Source: Bryobacterales bacterium
GTDB taxonomy: Bacteria; Acidobacteriota; Terriglobia; Bryobacterales; Bryobacteraceae
Direction: 5' to 3'
Length of the DNA stretch: 13,844 nt
Assembly: GCA_025353235.1 (NCBI GenBank)
Contig: JANXQZ010000124.1
Span: 1 to 13,844 of the forward strand
Below are positions 8,188-13,844 of this stretch, in pieces. Within the stretch, counting starts at the first letter, position 1. Each line of letters starts with the position of its first letter. Both the position numbers and the translations under genes were made by a program. The notes under the pieces are model-generated. The model was given only the letters and a program-made list of their open reading frames with translations, was not told where the DNA came from and searched no databases.

Positions 8188-9147
8188 ATGTTTGTGATTG
8201 TCCTGCTTGCGATTTGGGCTGCGGCGGTGGGGGGGTGGTGGATGTTCTCCCACGCTTTTAGAGCCGCCGATGTTGACCGGTTTAAGAGCCGACTCCTCGG
8301 CTCAACCAAGTCCAAAACACCAAAAATCCGGAAAACGAACCTTCTCCAGTCCGAAAGCACCAAGGGGTTCTTTGTTAAGGTCATTAAGCGCTTCAGGCTC
8401 CAGGAATCCCTGCAAGAACTCCTGGAGCAAGCAGGGCTTAAGTCCACGCCGGCTCAACTCTTGCAGAAATGTCTGTTGATGTTCCTCGCCATCTACGGGT
8501 TGTCCTGGTTTTTCCTCCCGCCTGAAATGGGGCGCTTCCGATTCGTGCCTGCAGTCGCGGCTTTCTTCCTGCCATTCCTTTTAGTCGTTCGCAAGCGGAC
8601 CAAGCGTCTGCGGCGTTTCGAGGAGCTTTTTCCGGAAAGCCTTGAGTTCGTCGCACGTTCCATGCGGGCTGGTCACGCCTTCTCCGTTTCTCTCGAAATG
8701 ATTCACCGGGAATTTCAAGAGCCTTTGGCAGGCGAGTTCCGACGCACTTTCGAGGAGAACAACCTTGGACTGCCCCTTGAGGTAGCTCTCCAAAAGCTCG
8801 CGGTTCGCGTGCCTTCGCTCGACGTGCATTTTTTCGTTTCGGCGGTGCTTCTGCAGAAGCGCACGGGCGGCAATCTCGCCGAAATTCTCGACAAGCTCGC
8901 ATATATAATCCGCGAGCGGTTCAAGCTTCGAGGCAGGATCCGCGCGATCAGCGCCCACGGCAAGATGACAGGTTTGGCCCTCACGCTTATTCCTGTGGGG
9001 GTCGGAGCCCTTATGTTCGTAGTGAACCCGGATTATGTCCGTTTCTTTTTCCTGGATGAGGTTGGAAACTACATGCTTGCAACTGCGGTGGCTCTCCAAT
9101 TGATTGGCTATGGAATTATTCAGAAAATCGTGAAGATCGAGGTCTGA
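8188..9147 (+). CDS. tadB: Tad inner-membrane platform protein TadB
   Basis: This 319-residue integral membrane protein forms, with TadC, the platform on which the CpaF ATPase acts. A membrane helix opens the protein (about residues 1-20). A hydrophobic block with two spans follows at about 89-134. The cytoplasmic T2SSF/GspF domain (about 145-265) contains 'ELFPESLEFVARSMRAGHAF', 'LQKRTGGNLAEILDKLAYII' and 'RIRAISAHGKMTGLAL'. Two more hydrophobic segments lie at about 268-317. The GGAG at 8174-8177, inside the end of cpaF, sits 10 bases before the ATG. The tadC start follows after a single base, a typical tight tadB-tadC pair. Length and order are as expected for the family. Confidence 0.95.
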   Translation: MFVIVLLAIWAAAVGGWWMFSHAFRAADVDRFKSRLLGSTKSKTPKIRKTNLLQSESTKGFFVKVIKRFRLQESLQELLEQAGLKSTPAQLLQKCLLMFLAIYGLSWFFLPPEMGRFRFVPAVAAFFLPFLLVVRKRTKRLRRFEELFPESLEFVARSMRAGHAFSVSLEMIHREFQEPLAGEFRRTFEENNLGLPLEVALQKLAVRVPSLDVHFFVSAVLLQKRTGGNLAEILDKLAYIIRERFKLRGRIRAISAHGKMTGLALTLIPVGVGALMFVVNPDYVRFFFLDEVGNYMLATAVALQLIGYGIIQKIVKIEV

Positions 9148-9148
9148 C

Positions 9149-10069
9149 ATGACAATCATCGGCACCTGCGTCCTATTTATAGCAATCGTCCTGTTAGTGT
9201 CTGCGGCCGGGTTAAGGCTGTATGTGCGGCCCAAGGAAGCCATCGAACGGGTGGCAGGCACAGCAGTCGACCACTCCGAAGCCATGCCGGTTCACCCAAG
9301 CCTGGTGTTTCACGATCTTGTAAACCGTCTAGGAAACCTCGTTCCAGCGTCGCCGAAGGATGTGTCGGTTATGAGGAGGCGGCTCATTCGAGCGGGATAT
9401 CGAAATCCACAGGCGCTGAAAGTGCTGTATGGAGCCAAGGCTTTCTTCGTAGTTGCGTTACCTGTGCTGGTAGGTCTATTGGTTTCGCGCACTTCTGCCG
9501 ATCCAAGTAATAAGTTGATGATAGTTTTGGGATCCGCAGCTTGCGGGTTCTTTGGTCCGAATGAGTACGTTCGGCTCGTTGCAAAGAGACGCCAGCGTCA
9601 GGTTCATCGGGGTCTAGCCAATGCTCTAGACCTGCTGGTTGTTTGTGTGGAATCGGGCTTGGGACTTGATCAGGCTTTGGTGCAGGTCGCCAAGGAGTTG
9701 GATCAGGCTCATCCGGAGGTCAGCGAGGAGTTCACTCTGGTCAACCTTGAATTGAAGGCTGGCAAACGCCGAGTGGAGGCTCTTCGCAATTTAGCGGACA
9801 GGACGGCAGTCGAAGATCTGAAGAAGCTGGTAGCGGTCCTGATTCAAGCAGACCGCTTCGGAACGGGAGTGGCACAGAGTCTTCGGGCTCATGCTGATTA
9901 CATGCGGGTGCAAGCCCGGCAGATCGCGGAAGAGAAGGCGGCAAAGCTAGGCGTCAAGTTAGTGTTTCCAATCTTCTTCTGTATTCTGCCATCGCTTTTC
10001 GTGGTAACGGTAGGGCCGGTGGTGATGAAAATCGTGCGGGAGTTAATCCCGATGATGAACAATATGTAG
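9149..10069 (+). CDS. tadC: Tad inner-membrane platform protein TadC
   Basis: This 306-residue partner of TadB has a T2SSF domain. A first helix spans about residues 3-25, and a hydrophobic block lies at about 88-135. The cytoplasmic four-helix domain (about 150-270) contains 'ANALDLLVVCVESGLGLDQA' and 'LIQADRFGTGVAQSLRAHAD'. A last hydrophobic segment, 'LVFPIFFCILPSLFVVTVGP', follows at about 271-290. The C-terminal 'KAAKLGVKLVFP' region is characteristic of GspF/TadC proteins. GAGG at 9139-9142, inside the tadB end, lies 6 bases before the ATG. It is the last recognisable Tad gene here; no tadD, tadE, tadF or tadG follows. Confidence 0.95.
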   Translation: MTIIGTCVLFIAIVLLVSAAGLRLYVRPKEAIERVAGTAVDHSEAMPVHPSLVFHDLVNRLGNLVPASPKDVSVMRRRLIRAGYRNPQALKVLYGAKAFFVVALPVLVGLLVSRTSADPSNKLMIVLGSAACGFFGPNEYVRLVAKRRQRQVHRGLANALDLLVVCVESGLGLDQALVQVAKELDQAHPEVSEEFTLVNLELKAGKRRVEALRNLADRTAVEDLKKLVAVLIQADRFGTGVAQSLRAHADYMRVQARQIAEEKAAKLGVKLVFPIFFCILPSLFVVTVGPVVMKIVRELIPMMNNM

Positions 10070-10090
10070 CAAGTAGGAATGCATTTAAGA

Positions 10091-10096
10091 AAGGAG
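10091..10096 (+). promoter_or_regulatory. Strong ribosome binding site of the 30-codon gene
   Basis: AAGGAG in a purine-rich run (AAGAAAGGAGAG) has its AGGAG core at 10092-10096, 8 bases before the ATG at 10105. It is the strongest Shine-Dalgarno in the window and the main reason to believe the short gene after it. Confidence 0.7.
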
Positions 10097-10104
10097 AGTT
10101 AAAC

Positions 10105-10197
10105 ATGGATGGTTCGATGATTCGAATAATTTGCGCAGTGCTCGGGGTCCTATTTGTTGGACTTATCGTGATGCGCCGTAAAAAAAGCGCGGAATAG
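10105..10197 (+). CDS. Small single-span membrane peptide (30 aa)
   Basis: The ORF has 30 codons plus TAG and begins 35 bases after tadC. The peptide has a short N-terminus (MDGSM), a hydrophobic stretch at about residues 6-23 ('IRIICAVLGVLFVGLIVM') and a basic tail (RRKKSAE). This is a small membrane protein with its positive end presumably in the cytoplasm. It is far shorter than Flp pilins and lacks their cleavage motif and polar C-terminal part, so I do not call it a pilin. Support comes from an excellent ribosome binding site, a clean membrane-protein composition and placement directly downstream of the Tad operon. The function is unknown. It may be a small accessory or regulatory subunit of the membrane platform, or unrelated to the pilus. 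Confidence 0.7.
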   Translation: MDGSMIRIICAVLGVLFVGLIVMRRKKSAE

Positions 10198-10235
10198 CCT
10201 CCGTCTGGGAAAGGGGCGTAGGAGTCTTTCCGCGC
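10187..10235. repeat. Short inverted repeat at the end of the 30-codon gene (possible hairpin)
   Basis: The 8-base arms GCGCGGAA (10187-10194) and TTCCGCGC (10228-10235) are perfect complements enclosing 33 bases. A further CTCC/GGAG pair (10199-10202 with 10221-10224) could extend the stem after an internal loop. There is no T run after it, so it is not a clear intrinsic terminator. It might separate the Tad transcript from the next gene or stabilise the mRNA end. The remaining gap to 10351 shows no convincing gene or promoter. Confidence 0.3.
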
Positions 10236-10351
10236 CCTGGCCAATCCCAATCACAACAACTTCAATTTCAAGGTCCAGGCTTACATCGTGCCGGGCTCGA
10301 TTCTTGAAGTGTGCCTAAAGGTATTAGAAGCGATTTTGGAGTTTTTTAAAC

Positions 10352-13300
10352 ATGCAGGTTAAGTCATTTTTCTTGGCCGCGGCGATTGCTCTCGCGCTCG
10401 CCTGCCCCGGCTGGCCCGGGACTTTCGGCAAGGTCGTATCGATCGGGGGACAAAGTTCGGATCTGGTCCTCGATGAAAGCCGGGGCGTTCTGTACATTGC
10501 CAATTTCACGGCCAATCGCATTGAGGTGATGTCGCTCGCCGACTACTCGATCAGAACTTCGATCAACGTTGCGCCACAGCCGAGTTCCATGGCGATGTCT
10601 CCCGATAACCGGTACTTGGTTATGACTCACTTCGGCAACTACGCCGCCCCCGCTCCAGCAAGCAATGCGCTTACGGTGATAGACCTCACGACCAATGGAA
10701 AACAAACATTTGCGCTGGGCAATCCGCCTCTAGGCGTGGCATTCGGGATCGACGGCCGAGCGCTAGTCGTCACTACAACTGACTACCTCCTCTTTGACCC
10801 AGCACTAGGCACCACCGTACAGATTGACACGATCAGCGGGTTGGTGGCAAAGACCCTGCCTGTGCCACCTGCCAATTTTCCCCCGCAGATCACGACTGCA
10901 TCCATGACTGCCTCCGGCGATGGATTGACTATCTTCGGTCTAGGAGGCTCATCGAACGCGTTTACTTTTACCTACGATGTAACTACCAGGACAATCAAGC
11001 CAGGCGGCATTGTGACGAGCAGCGGAGGATTAGGCCCGCGAGTCATCAGCGCCAACCAAGACGGCACGCTGTATATGGCGGGCTGGGCGATGGTCGATGG
11101 AAAGGGAATTACGAACTACTTCCCGAGAAACTCAAATCAGTTCAACGTCGGAACTACTCTGTTCGACTCCGGTCGCGGATTTCTCTACAGCCAAATTCCT
11201 CAGAAGGCCGGGGAAGTCCCTCAGCTAAGAATATCCGACATCGATAACCTGTCTGTGCGTGAGCGTCTGCAACTCCCTGAAAATACGGCTGGCAAGAGCG
11301 TCCTGTCTGCGGACGGAAATACCATGTATGCAATTTCCGACAGCGGGGCTCTGGTGCTTCCCGTCGGCTCGCTTTCGTCGGTGCCTCGACTGGCCGTATC
11401 GCAAGAAGATCTTGTATTCCGGGGCAATTTTTGCGACCGTCGCGTGACTAGCCAGCAACTCACCATTACGGATCCCGGCGGAGGCAGCACCCCGTTCAAT
11501 GTCTCGACCGCAACGGCAGGAATAACGATCTCCCCTTCGACAGGCGTTACGCCCGCGACCATCACAGTTAGTGTCGACGCCAACGCCTTCCAGGGTCAAA
11601 ATGGAACAGCGACGGCGAATCTGACGGTGCAGTCTTCCAGGGCAGTCAATGTCCCTCCGCCGGTCAGAATTCTAATAAATTCCAAGAGTCCGGACCAGAG
11701 AGGCACAATCGTCGACGTTCCGGGCAACTTGGTCGACCTGCTTGCCGACCCGGTGCGACGTCGTTTCTACCTCATCCGCCAGGACAGCAACCAAGTTTTA
11801 GTTTTTGATGGTTCGAACTACACCCGGATTGCCGCCCTTCGCACCGGCAACCTGCCAACAAGCATGGCCATTACGTTCGATCGTCGATACCTGCTCGTGG
11901 GCAACTCCGGCTCGCAAGTCGTGAATGTGTTCGACCTTGAGACGCTCCAACAGTCCGACCCAATCCGTTTGCCAACGGGCAATATCGCTCTCTCTATCGC
12001 TTGTTCTTCAAATGCAATTTTGGCCGCCACCCAATATTTGGATGGCACTCATCACATTGTCCGTCTCGATCTGACTAACAGGTCTGGATACCAGCCGGCG
12101 ACGCTCGGTGTCTTTAAGAACGTCACGGACGCCAGCGTGGCTCTAGTCGCCTCGCCAAACGGCGCCTCGATCATGGCGGCCCAAGGCGACGGCAGCGTGC
12201 TGCTCTATGATGCAGTGCAGGACACTTTCACAGTGTCTCGCAAGGATTTCGCGTCCTTGGCGGGGGCCTATGCCGCATCAATTTTCAATCAGTACGCTGT
12301 TGGAAATAACCTGCTGAACTCATCCCTGGTTCCCGTGAAGCAGTTCGAATCGGCTTCAGGCGCCCCCTCTGGCTTCGCGTTCGTCGATCAAATTGCGTTC
12401 CGAACGACGGTTCCAGGAGTACTCGCTGCTGTAGCACCCACTACAGGGCCTGTCGCCCCTACCGCGCCGAGTTCCGCACCGGGCATCATCCAACGGCTTG
12501 ACCTTACGGATCTCACCGGCAACATCACCCGCGCTACACGGATGGCTGAGTCGGCCCTTGTGGGTTCCACCGGCATCGACGGCTCGCCATTCTCTCGAAC
12601 GCTCGCTCCACTCTACGACCGTAACGCTATCGTGAATTTAACTGTTTCAGGATTCACGGTGCTGGCATGGGACTACGACGCCTCGGTTGCTCCGCCCCGA
12701 TTGGACAAAGTAGTTAACGCCGCCGACCTAGGCCCAGGATTGGCGCCGGGCGGACTTATCTCGATCTTTGGCGACAAGTTAAGTCCAGTGAATCTTGCGA
12801 CAAAGGAAATCCCTGTGCCGACTGCGCTGGGCGATTCTTGCCTTACGGTAAATGGCTTGCCGGTCCCCTTGCTATTCGTCTCGCCCAACCAGATTAACGC
12901 GCAATTGCCCTTCGAAACCATTGGCAACGTCACCATGATTCTGCGCACACCTGGAGGAGTAAGCGACAACTTTAATCTCAAGATTCTTCCAGGAGCACCC
13001 GGAGTGTTTCGCAGCGGTGCGGCAGGCCCGGTAACGGATATTCCAACAATCATCCGACAGTCCAATGGCGAACTGCTGACCGCCTCTAACCCCATACACA
13101 AAGGCGACACTATCGTGATCTACCTGACCGGACTGGGCCAGACGCTACCCGCAGTGGCAACCGGGCTTCCAGGGCCTGCAAACCCGCTTGCTTCGGTCCT
13201 CAATACAACGCAAGTCACGCTCGGAGGCGTGTCTTTGCCTCTCTATTTTGCGGGCCTAAGTCCAGGCGAGGTTGGGGTGTATCAAATCAACGCAAGAATC

Positions 13301-13390
13301 CCGAGCTCGGTCCCGCTAGGCTTGTCCGTACCCTTAAGCATCAGTGAGAGCGGCAGCACAACTTCAATTGACGTGAGAGTTGTGGAATAG
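10352..13390 (+). CDS. Secreted beta-propeller protein with Ig-like insert and TIGR03437 C-terminal domain
   Basis: The protein has 1012 residues. An N-terminal export signal (about residues 1-20) ends near 'ALALAC'; C18 makes a lipoprotein possible, but the lipobox is poor. Residues about 24-345 are YVTN-like propeller repeats ('SDLVLDESRGVLYIANFTAN', 'SSMAMSPDNRYLVM'). An Ig/BACON-like domain follows at about 345-440 ('QQLTITDPGGGSTPFNVSTA'). More propeller repeats lie at about 445-780 ('TSMAITFDRRYLLVGNSGSQ'). The TIGR03437 domain occupies about 783-1012 ('VVNAADLGPGLAPGG', 'FVSPNQINAQLPFE', 'GDTIVIYLTGLGQ'). No catalytic residues are evident; it looks like a binding or adhesive surface protein. 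GGAG at 10338-10341 is 10 bases before the ATG. It follows the Tad operon in the same direction, but the 154-base gap and a possible hairpin leave cotranscription open. Confidence 0.9.
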   Translation: MQVKSFFLAAAIALALACPGWPGTFGKVVSIGGQSSDLVLDESRGVLYIANFTANRIEVMSLADYSIRTSINVAPQPSSMAMSPDNRYLVMTHFGNYAAPAPASNALTVIDLTTNGKQTFALGNPPLGVAFGIDGRALVVTTTDYLLFDPALGTTVQIDTISGLVAKTLPVPPANFPPQITTASMTASGDGLTIFGLGGSSNAFTFTYDVTTRTIKPGGIVTSSGGLGPRVISANQDGTLYMAGWAMVDGKGITNYFPRNSNQFNVGTTLFDSGRGFLYSQIPQKAGEVPQLRISDIDNLSVRERLQLPENTAGKSVLSADGNTMYAISDSGALVLPVGSLSSVPRLAVSQEDLVFRGNFCDRRVTSQQLTITDPGGGSTPFNVSTATAGITISPSTGVTPATITVSVDANAFQGQNGTATANLTVQSSRAVNVPPPVRILINSKSPDQRGTIVDVPGNLVDLLADPVRRRFYLIRQDSNQVLVFDGSNYTRIAALRTGNLPTSMAITFDRRYLLVGNSGSQVVNVFDLETLQQSDPIRLPTGNIALSIACSSNAILAATQYLDGTHHIVRLDLTNRSGYQPATLGVFKNVTDASVALVASPNGASIMAAQGDGSVLLYDAVQDTFTVSRKDFASLAGAYAASIFNQYAVGNNLLNSSLVPVKQFESASGAPSGFAFVDQIAFRTTVPGVLAAVAPTTGPVAPTAPSSAPGIIQRLDLTDLTGNITRATRMAESALVGSTGIDGSPFSRTLAPLYDRNAIVNLTVSGFTVLAWDYDASVAPPRLDKVVNAADLGPGLAPGGLISIFGDKLSPVNLATKEIPVPTALGDSCLTVNGLPVPLLFVSPNQINAQLPFETIGNVTMILRTPGGVSDNFNLKILPGAPGVFRSGAAGPVTDIPTIIRQSNGELLTASNPIHKGDTIVIYLTGLGQTLPAVATGLPGPANPLASVLNTTQVTLGGVSLPLYFAGLSPGEVGVYQINARIPSSVPLGLSVPLSISESGSTTSIDVRVVE

Positions 13391-13408
13391 AAATACACTT
13401 ACTAACCT

Positions 13409-13844
13409 ATGAAACAGCTTTTCGCTTTCAGCATTATGATCGGCAGCCTCGCCATAGCTCCCGCAGCCTTTGCCCAAACATGGGAAGTGGGTGGAGGAGC
13501 TGGCGGCAGTTTCTTCACCTCTCAGAGCGTTAAGAACGCCATTTCCTCGGGAGACGTAACCCTTTCAAACGCGGTCGCAGCGAGTTTTTGGCTGGCAAAC
13601 AATTCCAGCCATCTGATAGGTGGCGAGTTGCGATACGACTACGAGAATACCAATCTAAAGGTCAAATCGGCTGGAACGAGCGCGACCCTCGGGGCTGACA
13701 CCCATGCTTTCCACTACGATTTTCTGCTCCACTTTACGGCGCAAGGCTCTCGTATCCGGCCCTATGTCGAAGCCGGAGGTGGAGTAGAAAATCGTAGTGG
13801 AAAGCATGGGTGTCAGCCCCGAGGGTCGCGCTCGTTCCAGCCGA
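13409..13844 (+). CDS. Outer-membrane beta-barrel protein, 3' part missing and terminal 59 bases suspect
   Basis: The gene opens with ATG 13409, 18 bases after the propeller gene, and stays open to the window edge. It has a classic signal peptide: basic start, hydrophobic core, 'APAAFA' with predicted cleavage after A22. Alternating strand-like segments with glycine turns follow ('WEVGGGAGGSFFTS', 'ELRYDYENTNL', 'HAFHYDFLLHFTAQGS', 'RIRPYVEAGGGV'). This matches small outer-membrane barrels of the OmpA-barrel/OprF-like type, common in Acidobacteria. After V126 the translation becomes 'ENRSGKHGCQPRG', which is not barrel-like. That part is encoded by an exact reverse complement of bases 13667-13725, so residues from about 126 on are probably not real. 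There is no strong ribosome binding site. The role, presumably structural or porin-like, cannot be refined. Confidence 0.8.
   Translation, partial: MKQLFAFSIMIGSLAIAPAAFAQTWEVGGGAGGSFFTSQSVKNAISSGDVTLSNAVAASFWLANNSSHLIGGELRYDYENTNLKVKSAGTSATLGADTHAFHYDFLLHFTAQGSRIRPYVEAGGGVENRSGKHGCQPRGSRSFQP
13667..13844. repeat. Perfect 59-bp inverted repeat ending at the window edge (probable fold-back artefact)
   Basis: Bases 13667-13725 and 13786-13844 are exact reverse complements (59 of 59), separated by 60 bases. Allowing one mismatch (G13726 against T13785), pairing continues for six more bases: CTCCAC at 13727-13732 with GTGGAG at 13779-13784. The left arm lies in sensible beta-barrel coding sequence; the right arm replaces what should be the next strand. 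A perfect copy that runs exactly to the edge, with a short homology at its inner border, is typical of a fold-back chimera or an assembly-graph end rather than a biological repeat. Confidence 0.9.

Noticed and set aside
10105..10197. The 30-residue peptide as an Flp pilin
   Set aside because: It is much shorter than known Flp pilins and lacks a G/E-type prepilin cleavage site followed by a hydrophobic helix and a polar C-terminal region.
10304..10327. Promoter-like TTGAAG and TATTAG before the propeller gene
   Set aside because: The spacing is only 12 bases, too short for a normal -35/-10 pair, and promoter consensus in this lineage is uncertain.
10222..10362. A 46-codon open frame in the gap before the propeller gene, with residues such as 'NPNHNNFNFKVQAYIVPG'
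   Set aside because: It has no ATG, GTG or TTG start with a ribosome binding site, it runs over the start of the propeller gene, and a frame this long is expected by chance. It could be a remnant of a lost gene, but nothing proves it.
13667..13844. Terminal inverted repeat as a transposon end, a linear-replicon telomere or a transcription terminator
   Set aside because: The arms are ordinary coding sequence of one gene, no transposase or T run is present, and the copy ends exactly at the window edge, which fits an artefact better.

Overview
The window most likely comes from an acidobacterium of the Bryobacterales/Solibacter group (class Terriglobia). The best evidence is two secreted proteins, one at each side of the window, that end in the same roughly 220-residue C-terminal domain (TIGR03437 type, 'Solibacter uncharacterised C-terminal domain'). 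It is recognised by 'SPGELITIFGSNIGP' / 'APGGLISIFGDKLSP', a '(V/L)PLLFVSPNQI(N)AQLPFE'-like segment and 'GDTIVIYLTGLGQ'. Genes are densely packed, moderately GC-rich, and all on the + strand.

Layout. Bases 1-846 are the 3' end of a secreted TIGR03437-domain protein, cut by the window edge. Bases 858-2477 encode a polytopic membrane protein resembling GT-C type glycosyltransferases. After a 261-base interval with one doubtful 79-codon ORF comes a compact Tad/Flp (type IVc) pilus assembly operon, 2739-10069: CpaA/TadV prepilin peptidase, CpaB/RcpC, CpaC/RcpA secretin, CpaE/TadZ, CpaF/TadA ATPase, TadB and TadC. These genes overlap or lie 1-56 bases apart, and several ribosome binding sites sit inside the preceding gene. 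At 10105 is a 30-residue single-span membrane peptide with the best Shine-Dalgarno in the window. Then follow a 1012-residue secreted beta-propeller protein with a TIGR03437 domain (10352-13390) and the start of an outer-membrane beta-barrel protein (13409 to the window edge).

How the genes fit together. CpaF powers pilin polymerisation through the TadB/TadC inner-membrane platform. CpaE localises or scaffolds the machine. CpaC is the outer-membrane channel, with CpaB in the periplasm. CpaA matures prepilins. No Flp pilin, TadE/F/G pseudopilin or TadD pilotin is visible here, so this locus is the machine without its recognisable substrate. The flanking secreted and outer-membrane proteins, and the GT-C-like protein, may contribute to the cell surface, but only proximity links them to the pilus.

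The last 59 bases of the window are a perfect reverse complement of bases 13667-13725. Where this copy starts, the beta-barrel protein stops looking like a beta-barrel. This is most simply a fold-back or assembly artefact at a contig end, so the 3' end should not be trusted. I found no tRNA, rRNA, CRISPR array, insertion sequence or phage genes. I do not see a clearly new system. The most original elements are the 30-residue peptide and the degenerate CpaE P-loop.
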